From Streptomyces sp. NBC_00663 (lineage in GTDB: Bacteria; Actinomycetota; Actinomycetes; Streptomycetales; Streptomycetaceae), in contig NZ_CP109027.1 of NCBI RefSeq assembly GCF_036226885.1, positions 8,618,001 through 8,682,000 on the forward strand: DNA of 64,000 bases, written 5' to 3'. The notes beneath the pieces were generated by a model that saw nothing but the letters and a program-made list of their open reading frames with translations, did not search any database and had not been told where the DNA came from. The translations under genes and the position numbers were made by a program. Below are positions 37,003 to 45,516 of this stretch, one piece after another. The stretch's first letter is position 1, and every line of letters begins with the position of its first letter.

Positions 37003-37748
37003 AGCTCACCCTGCGCGTCTGGCGGCAGAAGAACGCCGACGCCGACGGCGCCATGTCCACGTACCAGGTGGACGGCATCTCCTCCGACATGTCCTTCCTG
37101 GAGATGCTCGACACCCTCAACGAGGAGCTCATCCTGCGCGGTGAGGACCCCGTGGCCTTCGACCACGACTGCCGCGAGGGCATCTGCGGCGCGTGCAGCC
37201 TGGTCATCAACGGCGATGCGCACGGACCCGAGCGCACCACCACCTGCCAGCTGCACATGCGCTCCTTCGAGGACGGCGACACGATCGACATCGAGCCGTG
37301 GCGGGCCTCGGCGTTCCCCGTGATCAAGGACCTGGTCGTGGACCGGTCGGCCTTCGACCGGATCATCCAGGCCGGCGGCTACATCACCGCCCCGACGGGC
37401 GCCGCGCCGGAGGCACACGCGACGCCGGTGCCCAAGCCGGACGCCGACTTCGCCTTCGAACACGCCGAGTGCATCGGCTGCGGGGCGTGTGTCGCCGCGT
37501 GCCCCAACGGGGCGGCGATGCTGTTCACCTCGGCCAAGGTCAACCACCTGAACGTCCTGCCGCAGGGCGCGCCCGAGCGGGAGACGCGAGTGCTCGACAT
37601 GGTGGCGCAGATGGACGAGGAGGGCTTCGGCGGCTGCACCCTCACCGGCGAGTGCGCCACGGCCTGCCCGAAGGGCATCCCGCTGATGTCCATCACGGGC
37701 ATGAACAAGGAATGGCTGCGGGCCACGCGCAAGGTCGCCAAGAGGTAG
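36999..37748 (+). CDS. sdhB: Succinate dehydrogenase/fumarate reductase iron-sulfur subunit
   Basis: 249 residues. The 2Fe-2S site is CREGICGACS with a distal CQLHMR; the ferredoxin-like part carries CIGCGACVAACP and CTLTGECATACPKG for 4Fe-4S and 3Fe-4S clusters. It passes electrons from SdhA flavin to quinone at SdhC. The start overlaps sdhA by four bases. A GC-rich hairpin 38 bases after the stop ends the operon. Streptomyces usually has a second sdhCDAB elsewhere, so this may be a conditional or menaquinone-specific enzyme. Confidence 0.95.
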
Positions 37749-37785
37749 GCAATACAAGGACGTTCGCCGACAGAGTGCGGACGGG

Positions 37786-37815
37786 CGGGGTCGGGAGTGG
37801 TGCTCCCCGGCCCCG
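37786..37815 (+). terminator. Terminator hairpin of sdhCAB
   Basis: CGGGGTCGGGAG, five-base loop, CTCCCCGGCCCCG: a strong stem with one bulge, 38 bases after the sdhB stop and before the next gene. Confidence 0.65.
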
Positions 37816-37847
37816 TCTCGCTCTTCCGGCCTCGATAGCCTGTGCGC

Positions 37848-38873
37848 ATGATCTTCGGAAGCCAGACGGGGGAGCGGTTCCTCGGCGCCGTCGCCGGATT
37901 CGAGACCGCGGTGCGCGGCCAGGACCCGGACGGGGCCGATCGCGCGTTCCAGGAGATGCACGCAAGCCTCGGCGAAGCCGGCCCGCACGAGATCGCGCAG
38001 GCCGCCCCGCGGCTCGCCGCGCTGCTGCCCGAGGTGCCGCCGGGGCCCCGAGGCATCGTGGCGGTGATCGTCGGCGCCTGTGTGGAGCGCGGTGCGAACC
38101 CCCGGCCCTGCGCACCGTACGTCTTCGTGGAACTGGCCGAAACCCTCGCCGAGGTGGGGGAGTTCTGCGAACGCTGGCAGGAGACCGGCGGCGGCGACCA
38201 CCCGCACCCGGACGACAGCGACGCCCATCCGGTGCTCTTCGAGCGGGTGGGACCCGAAGCGGCCCTCGCCTGGCTGTCGTTGCCCCAGTTCGAGATGGCC
38301 TGCCTCGCCCTGCTCAACCACCCCCAGGTGCGCAGCGCGCTGGACGGCTCGCTGCGCGCCCGGCTGGTGCGGGCGGTCACGGCGGTCGAGGAGACGACCG
38401 GGCACCAGTTCAAGTGCCTGAAGTACGCGCTGCTCGTCCTCGACGACGAACCGCTGGTCGTCCTGCACCGCCCCTCCGGCACCGGGTACCGGATGCGCAT
38501 GGGCGGCATAGGGGACAACTTCCAGCTGCACACCCTCCTCGCGGACGTCCTGGTCGGCGGCGGTCATGTGCCGGGCCGGGCCCCGTCGCCGCAGGAGGCC
38601 GCCGTCTGCCGCGACGCGCCCGGACAGGTGCACACCGTGGGCTCGTTCAACCTCATGACGCCCGGCGGGGAATGGGTGTGGAACGAGGGCACGCCCGCCG
38701 ACATCCCCGTCGTCGACGGCGTACGCCTGCTCGTCCTCGACCCGCCCGCCTACGAGCGCAGCTGGCCCTCGGGCCGCTTCTTCCCGAACATGACCGGGGA
38801 CCTCGTCCTGGAGCGCGTCCTCGACGAGGCGGAGACGCGCTACTGGCTGGGAGGTTGCGTCCCGGCCACGTGA
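37848..38873 (+). CDS. Hypothetical protein conserved near sdh
   Basis: 341-residue cytoplasmic protein with no recognised domain, signal or membrane segment. The N-terminal half is helical (GSQTGERFLGAVAGFE onwards, with a hydrophobic stretch AVIVGACVERGA). The C-terminal half is richer in beta strands with LVVLHRPSGTGYRMRMGGI and a Trp-rich end YWLGGC. It is long and intact, so it is a real gene. ATG 37848 chosen; a GTG six bases earlier is possible. Its upstream gap holds the sdh terminator, so it has its own promoter. Confidence 0.7.
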   Translation: MIFGSQTGERFLGAVAGFETAVRGQDPDGADRAFQEMHASLGEAGPHEIAQAAPRLAALLPEVPPGPRGIVAVIVGACVERGANPRPCAPYVFVELAETLAEVGEFCERWQETGGGDHPHPDDSDAHPVLFERVGPEAALAWLSLPQFEMACLALLNHPQVRSALDGSLRARLVRAVTAVEETTGHQFKCLKYALLVLDDEPLVVLHRPSGTGYRMRMGGIGDNFQLHTLLADVLVGGGHVPGRAPSPQEAAVCRDAPGQVHTVGSFNLMTPGGEWVWNEGTPADIPVVDGVRLLVLDPPAYERSWPSGRFFPNMTGDLVLERVLDEAETRYWLGGCVPAT

Positions 38874-38948
38874 CGGCCACGGACCACGGCGTTCAACAAC
38901 CCCACATCCCGGCTCCCGCCACCGGTCATGTACCGGCCAGACGGCATC

Positions 38949-38993
38949 GGAAGAACAGGTACGCGCAGGCCGTACCCGCCGGCCTGTTCTTCC
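38949..38993. promoter_or_regulatory. Hairpin upstream of ornithine-lipid genes
   Basis: Perfect 11-base arms GGAAGAACAGG (38949-38959) and CCTGTTCTTCC (38983-38993) around a 23-base loop, 38 bases before the OlsB-like start. It may end the upstream transcript or act in the leader of the ornithine-lipid operon. The right arm ends in a pyrimidine-rich stretch (TTCTTCCCCC), compatible with termination. Confidence 0.6.
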
Positions 38994-39030
38994 CCCTCAG
39001 GCCGAACCGGCCCGTGACCTGGAGTGAGCC

Positions 39031-39798
39031 ATGACCGCCGTATCCGCTCTGGACTCCCCGCCCCGCTCCACCGCCCCCACCCGCTACACCGTCACCCTCG
39101 CCCGCGACGAGGCCGATGTCCGGGCCGCCCAGCGGCTGCGGCACGACGTGTTCGCCGGCGAGATGGGCGCCCTGCTGACCAGCCCCCAGCCGGGGTACGA
39201 CGTCGACGCCTTCGACGCCTACTGCGACCACCTGCTCGTCACCGACACCCTGACCGGACAGGTCGTCGGCACCTACCGGCTGCTGCCGCCCGAGCGGGCC
39301 GCGGTCGCCGGACGGCTCTACTCGGAGAGCGAGTTCGACCTGACCCCGCTCGACGCCCTGCGCCCGGGCCTCGTCGAGGTCGGCCGCTCCTGTGTGCACC
39401 CCGACCACCGGGACGGCGCCGTCATCGGGCTCATCTGGGCCGGTATCGCCCGCTACATGATCGACCGCGGCCACGAGTGGCTGGCCGGCTGCTGCTCCAT
39501 CCCGCTAGCCGACGGGGGCGCGCTCGCCTCCGCGACCTGGGAGCGGGTGCGGGCCAAGCACCTGGCACCGGAGGAGTACCGCGTACGACCGCTGCTGCCG
39601 TGGGTCCCCGGCGAGGCCGCCGCCGGGCCGGGCGAGCTGCCCGCCCTGCTGCGCGGCTACCTCCGCCTCGGTGCCTGGGTCTGCGGGGAGCCCGCCCACG
39701 ACCCGGACTTCGGGGTCGCCGACCTGTATGTGCTGCTGTCGATGCGCCGGGTCAACCCGCGCTATCTGCGGCACTTCCTCTCTCTCGTACCGGCCTGA
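39031..39798 (+). CDS. Ornithine-acyl-ACP N-acyltransferase-like GNAT protein (OlsB type)
   Basis: 255-residue GNAT/autoinducer-synthase-like fold of the OlsB family. It has LRHDVFAGEMGA, the acidic motif DAFDAYCDHLLV, VGTYRLLPP, LVEVGRSCVHPDHRDG and CCSIPL, which match the lyso-ornithine lipid synthases. It should attach a 3-hydroxyacyl group from ACP to ornithine, the first step of phosphorus-free ornithine lipid. TGATG coupling with the following acyltransferase supports this. A ribosome site (GGAGTGAGCC) precedes ATG 39031. Confidence 0.85.
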   Translation: MTAVSALDSPPRSTAPTRYTVTLARDEADVRAAQRLRHDVFAGEMGALLTSPQPGYDVDAFDAYCDHLLVTDTLTGQVVGTYRLLPPERAAVAGRLYSESEFDLTPLDALRPGLVEVGRSCVHPDHRDGAVIGLIWAGIARYMIDRGHEWLAGCCSIPLADGGALASATWERVRAKHLAPEEYRVRPLLPWVPGEAAAGPGELPALLRGYLRLGAWVCGEPAHDPDFGVADLYVLLSMRRVNPRYLRHFLSLVPA

Positions 39799-40664
39799 TG
39801 AGCGTCTGGCTGCCCAGCGCGCCCTGCACCCCGGGGGCCTGCGTGGAGCCGACGGGGACCGCGGTCGCCGTACCGCGCGCCGCACTGCGGCTGGCGGCGG
39901 TGGTGGCCCTGGTGGGTGCCGGAGTCCTGCTGTCGCCGCTCGGCGGACGGATCCCCGCCGGTGCGGTGCGCCGGTGGTGCCGGTGGATCGTACGGGCCGC
40001 CGGCGTCCGGGTCCGGGTCTCCGGCGCCGCCGCGCCCGCCGGCGGCACGCTGCTCGTCGCCAACCACATCTCCTGGCTGGACATCCCGCTGCTCGCGGCC
40101 GTGCGCCCGGCGCGGATGGTCGCCAAGGCCGAGATCCGGCAGTGGCCGGTGGCGGGCGCGCTCGTCGCCAGGGGCGGGGTGCTGTTCATCGACCGGGACC
40201 GGCTCCGGGCCCTTCCGGACACGGTCGCCCGTATCGCCGGGGCACTGCGCGCGGGGCAGGCGGTCGCGGTCTTCCCCGAGGGCAGCACCTGGTGCGGACG
40301 CGCCCAGGGCCCCTTCCGCCGGGCCGCCTTCCAGGCCGCCCTCGACGCGAGGGTCCCCGTCCAACCGGTGCGGCTGCGCTACCGGTCGGACGGGGGCACG
40401 GCCAGTACCGCGCCCGCCTTCGTCGGCGAGGACACACTGCTCGCCTCGCTGTGGCGGGTGGTGTCGGCGCGGGGGCTGGTGGCGGAGGTGGAGGTACGCG
40501 ATGCCATTCCGGCCGGGGCCCACCTCGACCGACGCTCACTCGCCCGCGCCGCTCAGCCGGATGCGTCCGGCCGCCAACCGGGCTGGATCCACTCGACGTC
40601 GGTGGCCGTGGCGCGGCTGCCAAAAGATCCGGCCCGCGCCTCGGAGGAGGTCGCCGTGGCGTAA
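39798..40664 (+). CDS. Lyso-ornithine lipid O-acyltransferase (OlsA type, PlsC domain)
   Basis: 288-residue 1-acylglycerol-3-phosphate acyltransferase family protein. One N-terminal membrane segment (about 30-50) precedes the PlsC domain with catalytic NHISWLD (His90, Asp95), FIDRD and FPEGSTW. Adjacent to an OlsB-type gene it is most likely the enzyme adding the second acyl chain to lyso-ornithine lipid. It begins at the stop of that gene (TGATG). The last 40 residues are hydrophilic and variable. Confidence 0.88.
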   Translation: MSVWLPSAPCTPGACVEPTGTAVAVPRAALRLAAVVALVGAGVLLSPLGGRIPAGAVRRWCRWIVRAAGVRVRVSGAAAPAGGTLLVANHISWLDIPLLAAVRPARMVAKAEIRQWPVAGALVARGGVLFIDRDRLRALPDTVARIAGALRAGQAVAVFPEGSTWCGRAQGPFRRAAFQAALDARVPVQPVRLRYRSDGGTASTAPAFVGEDTLLASLWRVVSARGLVAEVEVRDAIPAGAHLDRRSLARAAQPDASGRQPGWIHSTSVAVARLPKDPARASEEVAVA

Positions 40665-40686
40665 CGGCGGGGTGTGCGCGGGGACT

Positions 40687-43017
40687 TCAGCCCAGGGCCC
40701 GCGCCAGATGGGCCGCCGTGGCGCTCCCCGTCGCACGGGCCACCTCCGCCGGAGACCCCGCCGCCATGATCCGGCCCCCCGCGTCGCCGCCGCCGGGGCC
40801 CAGGTCGATCACCCAGTCCGCGCCCGCGACGACCGACATGTCGTGCTCCACGACGATGACGGTGTGCCCGGCGTCGACGAGGCCGTGTAACTGGCGCATC
40901 AGGACGTCGACGTCGGCCGGATGGAGGCCCGTGGTCGGTTCGTCGAGGAGGTAGAGGGTGTGGCCGCGGCGGCCGCGCTGGAGTTCACTCGCCAGCTTGA
41001 TGCGCTGGGCCTCGCCGCCGGAGAGTTCGGTGGCGGGCTGGCCGAGGCGCAGATAGCCGAGGCCCACGTCGAGCAGCGTCCCCAGGCTGCGCGCCACGGC
41101 GGGCGTGGCCGCGAAGAACTCCGCCGCGGACTCCACCGTCAGGTCCAGCACCTGCGCGATGTTCCGCCCCCGGTACGTCACTTCGAGCGTCTCGGGGTTG
41201 TAGCGGGCCCCGCCGCAGTCCGGGCACGGGGCGTAGGTGCTCGGCAGGAACAGCAGCTCGACGCTGACGAACCCCTCGCCCTGGCAGGTCTCGCAGCGCC
41301 CGCCGCTGACGTTGAAGGAGAACCGCCCCACCCCGAAGCCGCGCCGACGGGCCTCCTCGGTGCCCGCGAACTCCTTGCGGACGACGTCGAACAGGCCGGT
41401 GTAGGTGGCGAGGTTGGAGCGCGGGGTGCGCCCGATGGGCCGCTGGTCGACCGAGACCAGCCGGCCGACGCCCGCGAGCTCCTCGGTGATCTCGCCGATG
41501 AGCGTGGACTTCCCGGAACCGGACACGCCGGTCACGGCGGTGAAGACGCCGAGCGGGAACTCCGCCGTGACGGCCCGCAGGTTGTGCCGGGTGACCGGGC
41601 CGACCTTCAACTGCCCGCTGGGGGTGCGCAGTTCGCGTGCGGGCGCGGGCGAGCGGTCGAAGAGGTACCGGGCCGTGGCCGACTCCTCGACCGAGACCAG
41701 CTCCGCCACCGGGCCGCTGTGCAGCACCCGGCCGCCGTGCTCACCGGCGAGCGGACCCACCTCCACCAGCCAGTCCGCGCCCCGGACGACATCGAGATGG
41801 TGCTCCACCACGAACACCGAGTTCCCCGCGGCCTTCAGCCGCTCCAGGACGGTCAGCAGCGCCTCCGTGTCGGCCGGGTGCAGTCCGGCGGAGGGCTCGT
41901 CCAGGACGTAGACCACACCGAACAGACCCGAGCGCAACTGGGTGGCCAGGCGCAGGCGTTGCAGCTCGCCCGCCGAGAGGGTCGGGGTCGCCCGGTCGAG
42001 GCTGAGATAGCCGAGACCGAGTTCGAGGACGGGCGCGACCCGGGATTTCAGATCCTCGGTGAGGACCCGGGCGGCCTCGCCGACCGCGTCGAGATGCCCG
42101 GCCAGGTCGGCGAGCGGCAGGGCCGCCAGCTCGGCGATCGTGCGCCCCGCGAAGGTCACGGCCAGCGCCTCCGGGCGCAGCCGGCTGCCCCCGCAGCCCG
42201 GACAGGGCGCACTGTGCAGGAACCGCTCGGCCTTCGCGCGCAGGGTCGGGCTCTTGGAGTCCGAGAAGGTCTTCATGACATACCGGTGGGCGCTCATGTA
42301 CGTGCCCTGATAGGGCCGTTGGATGCGTTCGGCGTCCCGCACCGGGTGCACGGTGACGACCGGCTGCTCCTCGGTGAACAGGATCCACTCCCGCTGCTCG
42401 GCGGGGAGTTCACGCCAGGGCCGGTCCACGTCGTGGCCGAGGGCGTCGAGGATGTCCCGCAGGTTCTTGCCCTGCCAGGCACCCGGCCACGCGGCGATCG
42501 CGCCGTCACGGATGGACAGGGAAGGGTCGGGGACCAGCAACTCCTCGCTGGTGCGGTGCACTTGCCCCAGCCCGTGGCACTCCGGGCAGGCCCCGGCGGC
42601 CGTGTTGGGCGAGAAGGCGTCCGAATCGAGCCGTTCGGCCCCCGGCGGATAGTCGCCGGCCCGGGAGAACAGCATCCGCAGCGAGTTCGAGAGGTTGGTG
42701 ACCGTACCGACCGAGGAACGCGACGTCGGTGCCGCACGCCGCTGCTGCAAGGAGACGGCCGGCGGCAGCCCGGTGATCTCCCCGACCTTCGGCGCCCCGA
42801 CCTGATGGATCAGCCGGCGCGCGTACGGCGCCACGGACTCGAAGTACCGCCGCTGTGCCTCCGCGTACACCGTCCCGAACGCCAGCGATGACTTCCCGGA
42901 CCCCGACACCCCGGTGAACACGACCAGCACGTCCCGTGGGATGTCGACGTCCACGCCCTGGAGATTGTGCTCTCGGGCGCCTCGGACACGGACAAACGGG
43001 TCATGTGGGGTGTGCAT
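40687..43017 (-). CDS. Class II UvrA-like ABC ATPase (UvrA2)
   Basis: 776-residue excinuclease ABC subunit A paralogue, shorter than the ~950-1000 residues of canonical UvrA because the UvrB-binding region is absent. Two Walker A loops (GVSGSGKSSL near residue 40, GVSGSGKSTL in the second half), ABC signatures LSAGELQRLRLA and LSGGEAQRIKLA, and zinc-binding CPEC, CETC and CPDC motifs are all present. Such proteins are linked to tolerance of DNA-binding drugs. Codon 710 (40890-40888) is TTA, so translation should need the bldA tRNA. GTG-free ATG start at 43017. Confidence 0.9.
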   Translation of the reverse strand: MHTPHDPFVRVRGAREHNLQGVDVDIPRDVLVVFTGVSGSGKSSLAFGTVYAEAQRRYFESVAPYARRLIHQVGAPKVGEITGLPPAVSLQQRRAAPTSRSSVGTVTNLSNSLRMLFSRAGDYPPGAERLDSDAFSPNTAAGACPECHGLGQVHRTSEELLVPDPSLSIRDGAIAAWPGAWQGKNLRDILDALGHDVDRPWRELPAEQREWILFTEEQPVVTVHPVRDAERIQRPYQGTYMSAHRYVMKTFSDSKSPTLRAKAERFLHSAPCPGCGGSRLRPEALAVTFAGRTIAELAALPLADLAGHLDAVGEAARVLTEDLKSRVAPVLELGLGYLSLDRATPTLSAGELQRLRLATQLRSGLFGVVYVLDEPSAGLHPADTEALLTVLERLKAAGNSVFVVEHHLDVVRGADWLVEVGPLAGEHGGRVLHSGPVAELVSVEESATARYLFDRSPAPARELRTPSGQLKVGPVTRHNLRAVTAEFPLGVFTAVTGVSGSGKSTLIGEITEELAGVGRLVSVDQRPIGRTPRSNLATYTGLFDVVRKEFAGTEEARRRGFGVGRFSFNVSGGRCETCQGEGFVSVELLFLPSTYAPCPDCGGARYNPETLEVTYRGRNIAQVLDLTVESAAEFFAATPAVARSLGTLLDVGLGYLRLGQPATELSGGEAQRIKLASELQRGRRGHTLYLLDEPTTGLHPADVDVLMRQLHGLVDAGHTVIVVEHDMSVVAGADWVIDLGPGGGDAGGRIMAAGSPAEVARATGSATAAHLARALG

Positions 43018-43028
43018 GAGGGGGAACT

Positions 43029-44027
43029 CTAGTCGGAGACGATCGCGGCCAGCCGTCGGTAGGAGTCCAGCAGCGCGTCACGGTCGTAGGTGCTGGTCGT
43101 GACCAGGACCTCCTGGGCCTCCGTCTCCTTGAGCAGCGCCTCCAGCTCGTCCGCCACCTGCTCCTCGGTGCCGGCGATGTGGCCGGTGAGGCCGGAGTCG
43201 TAGAGGGCGCGCTCCTTGGGGGAGAGGGTGAGCGTCTCCACCCGGTCGGCCGGGGGCAGGGGCGGGAAGGTGCCGCGGGTGCGGGAGTGGGCCATCGACC
43301 AGGCCTCGGGGATCAGGATGCGGCGGGCCTCCTCGGGGGTGGCGGCCACCGCGATCGTGCCGGAGACGACGACGTACGGTTCGCTCGCCCAGGGGGAGGG
43401 ACGGAAGTGGGTGCGGTAGTCGTCGATGCCGCGCCGCATCTTCTCGCGGTTCCTGAGGTCGCCGATGACCATCGGCAGGCCCGCGCGGGCGGCGATGCCG
43501 GCGCCCTCGCCCATCGCGAGGACGAAGGGCGGGACGGTCAGGCCCTCGGCCGGGCGGGCGTGCACTCCCGTGGGGGACGTACCGGCGAACCAGCCCAGCA
43601 GCTCGTCGAGTTGGGCGGCGAAGTCGTCGGCGTCGTCCTTGTCGCGGCCCAGCGCCCTGCGCACACCGTCGGTGAAGCCGACCGAACGGCCCAGGCCCAT
43701 GTCGATACGGCCCGGGAAGAGGGACTCCAGGACGCCGAACTGCTCGGCCACCACCAGCGGACGGTGGTTCGGCAGCATCACCCCGCCCGTGCCGACCCGG
43801 ATGCGCCGCGTCGCACCCGCCACGGCCGCCGCCAGCACCGTCGGCGCGGAACCGGCGACGCCGGGCACGCCATGGTGTTCCGAGACCCAGAACCGGTGAT
43901 AGCCCAGCTCCTCCACCTGCCGCGCGAACCACACGGTGTCACGCAGCGCCTCCGCGTTCGAGTGCCCCTCGCGGGTGCGGGAGCGGTCGAGCACGGAGAA
44001 GCGGGCGGCGCCGATCAGGGAACTCAC
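43029..44027 (-). CDS. LLM class flavin-dependent oxidoreductase
   Basis: 332-residue luciferase-like monooxygenase, group known for MsnO8-type proteins. It starts by GTG (MSSLIGAARFSVLDRSRTRE), has the barrel strands YHRFWVSEHHG, RIRVGTGGVMLPNHRP and GRIDMGLGRS, and ends with a C-terminal helix region. It uses reduced FMN or F420; the substrate is unknown. A GCAACGTTGC palindrome lies 8 bases upstream of the start (44035-44044) and could be an operator. Eleven bases separate its stop from the UvrA2 start, so the two may be one transcript. Confidence 0.9.
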   Translation of the reverse strand: MSSLIGAARFSVLDRSRTREGHSNAEALRDTVWFARQVEELGYHRFWVSEHHGVPGVAGSAPTVLAAAVAGATRRIRVGTGGVMLPNHRPLVVAEQFGVLESLFPGRIDMGLGRSVGFTDGVRRALGRDKDDADDFAAQLDELLGWFAGTSPTGVHARPAEGLTVPPFVLAMGEGAGIAARAGLPMVIGDLRNREKMRRGIDDYRTHFRPSPWASEPYVVVSGTIAVAATPEEARRILIPEAWSMAHSRTRGTFPPLPPADRVETLTLSPKERALYDSGLTGHIAGTEEQVADELEALLKETEAQEVLVTTSTYDRDALLDSYRRLAAIVSD

Positions 44028-44076
44028 ACGGAGTGCAACGTTGCGGTCCCTCCCGTATTCCCGGCGTCACCCGGCG

Positions 44077-45249
44077 TCAGTGGACGGCCACGGCGTGTTC
44101 CTCGTGGTCGCAGGTGTCGTCGATGCCGTAGGTGCCCCAGGCCGGGAACGGGTCCTCGGACGGGGCGCTCTCGCCCGGCGTCATCAGACAGGCTGCGAGC
44201 GCCTCACACAGCCGCTCCTGCTCCAACCGCGTTCCGATGAAGACCAGTTCCTGCGCGTACGGCGCCTCGGCGTCCCGTGCGGCCGACGGCTCGAAGCGGG
44301 CCACCGAACCGGCCTGGGACCACAGACCCGTCACCTGCGGGCGGGTGGCGAGAGTGAAGAAGCCCTTCGAGCGCAGGACGTGTCCGTAGTTCCCGCTGTC
44401 CAGGTGCTCTGTCACGAACGCCCACAACCGGCCGGGGTGGAAGGGGAGTTCGGAGCGGAAGACGGTCGAGGAGACGCCGTACTCCTCGGTCTCGGGGACA
44501 TGGTCGCCGTTCAGCTCCCGCACCCAGCCCGGTGCCTGCTGTGCGCGGTCCAGGTCGAACAGGCCTGTGTCGAGGACCTGTCGGAGGGGCACGCGTCCGT
44601 GATGGGCCGTGACGATCCGGGCGACAGGGTTGAGGCGGCGCAAGGCCGCGCGGAGTCGGGCCGCCGATTCCTCGTCCACCAGGTCGAGCTTGTTGAGGAC
44701 CAGTACGTCCGCGAACTCGATCTGGTCCACGAGCAGATCGCTCACCGTGCGCTCGTCGTCCTCGAACGGGGCCAGCCCGCGCTCGGCGAGCTCGTCGCCG
44801 CCGGCCAGCTCGGGCAGGAAGTTGGCCGCGTCCACGACCGTGACCATGGTGTCCAGCTGGGCGACGTCCCCGAGTGTGGCCCCGTCGTCGCGAGCGAAGG
44901 CGAAGGTGGCCGCGACGGGCATGGGTTCGGAGATGCCCGACGACTCGATGAGCAGGTGGTCGAACCTGCCCTCCCGGGCCAGCCGGTCCACCTCCTCCAG
45001 CAGGTCGTCGCGCAGCGTGCAGCAGATGCAGCCGTTGGTCATCTCGACCAGGCGTTCCTCGGTCCGCGACAGCGCGGCCTCACCGCCCCGCACCAGGGCG
45101 GCGTCGATGTTGACTTCGCTCATGTCGTTGACGATCACGGCGACGCGCAGGCCCTCGCGGTTGGCCAGCACATGGTTGAGCAGCGTGGTCTTGCCCGCTC
45201 CGAGGAACCCGGACAGGACGGTGACCGGCAGGCGGTCGTGCGTGGGCAT
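44077..45249 (-). CDS. CobW/ZNG1-type GTP-binding metallochaperone
   Basis: 390-residue G3E GTPase. The P-loop GFLGAGKTT (14-22), the metal motif GCICC (Cys74, Cys76, Cys77), the NKLD base motif (LVLNKLDLV) and a C-terminal CobW domain are intact. The tail DDTCDHEEHAVAVH is His/Asp-rich and may bind zinc. These proteins deliver zinc to client enzymes when zinc is scarce. ATG 45249 was chosen because it puts the P-loop at its usual place and leaves the L32 gene upstream. It is seven bases from the L32 stop, and both follow a Zur-like site. Confidence 0.9.
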   Translation of the reverse strand: MPTHDRLPVTVLSGFLGAGKTTLLNHVLANREGLRVAVIVNDMSEVNIDAALVRGGEAALSRTEERLVEMTNGCICCTLRDDLLEEVDRLAREGRFDHLLIESSGISEPMPVAATFAFARDDGATLGDVAQLDTMVTVVDAANFLPELAGGDELAERGLAPFEDDERTVSDLLVDQIEFADVLVLNKLDLVDEESAARLRAALRRLNPVARIVTAHHGRVPLRQVLDTGLFDLDRAQQAPGWVRELNGDHVPETEEYGVSSTVFRSELPFHPGRLWAFVTEHLDSGNYGHVLRSKGFFTLATRPQVTGLWSQAGSVARFEPSAARDAEAPYAQELVFIGTRLEQERLCEALAACLMTPGESAPSEDPFPAWGTYGIDDTCDHEEHAVAVH

Positions 45250-45256
45250 GAGGCGC

Positions 45257-45427
45257 TCAGCCCTCGGGACGCAGCAGGCCGCGCTCGTACGCCTTGACGA
45301 GGTTCTGCGGTACGAGGTGACGCACGCCGTCGATCGTGACGGGAACCAGCGTCGGCGTGGCCGCCTTCCACTGCGCGCGGCGGTGGCGGGTGTTGCTGCG
45401 GGACATCTTCCGCTTGGGGACAGCCAT
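45257..45427 (-). CDS. rpmF: Ribosomal protein L32, cysteine-free paralogue
   Basis: 56-residue L32. The protein begins MAVPKRKMSRSNTRHRR and ends VKAYERGLLRPEG. The four cysteines of the zinc-ribbon form are absent, so this is the C-minus version that replaces zinc-containing L32 when zinc is limiting. AGGAGGTCCC lies directly upstream of the ATG as a strong ribosome site. In S. coelicolor C-minus ribosomal protein paralogues are repressed by Zur. Next to the CobW gene and downstream of a Zur-like site, it forms a compact zinc-sparing unit. Confidence 0.93.
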   Translation of the reverse strand: MAVPKRKMSRSNTRHRRAQWKAATPTLVPVTIDGVRHLVPQNLVKAYERGLLRPEG

Positions 45428-45472
45428 GACAGGGACCTCCTCGGTGGGGCGGTGAGCACCGAGGACGCTACA

Positions 45473-45493
45473 TGAAAATGGATCCCATTAACA
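45473..45493. promoter_or_regulatory. Zur-like operator upstream of rpmF-cobW
   Basis: TGAAAATGG-ATC-CCATTAACA: nine-base arms with seven of nine matching, centred about 56 bases before the L32 start. The left arm TGAAAATG matches the conserved half of actinobacterial Zur boxes; the right arm is weaker. An AT-rich patch in a GC-rich genome and the zinc-related genes support the call. Confidence 0.58.
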
Positions 45494-45516
45494 ATTGTGG
45501 GCTCAAGTGGGTCGCG

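Noticed and set aside
40921..42891. Long plus-strand frame opposite the uvrA2 gene
   Set aside because: Low-complexity Arg/Gly/Ala shadow; the minus strand encodes intact ABC and zinc motifs.
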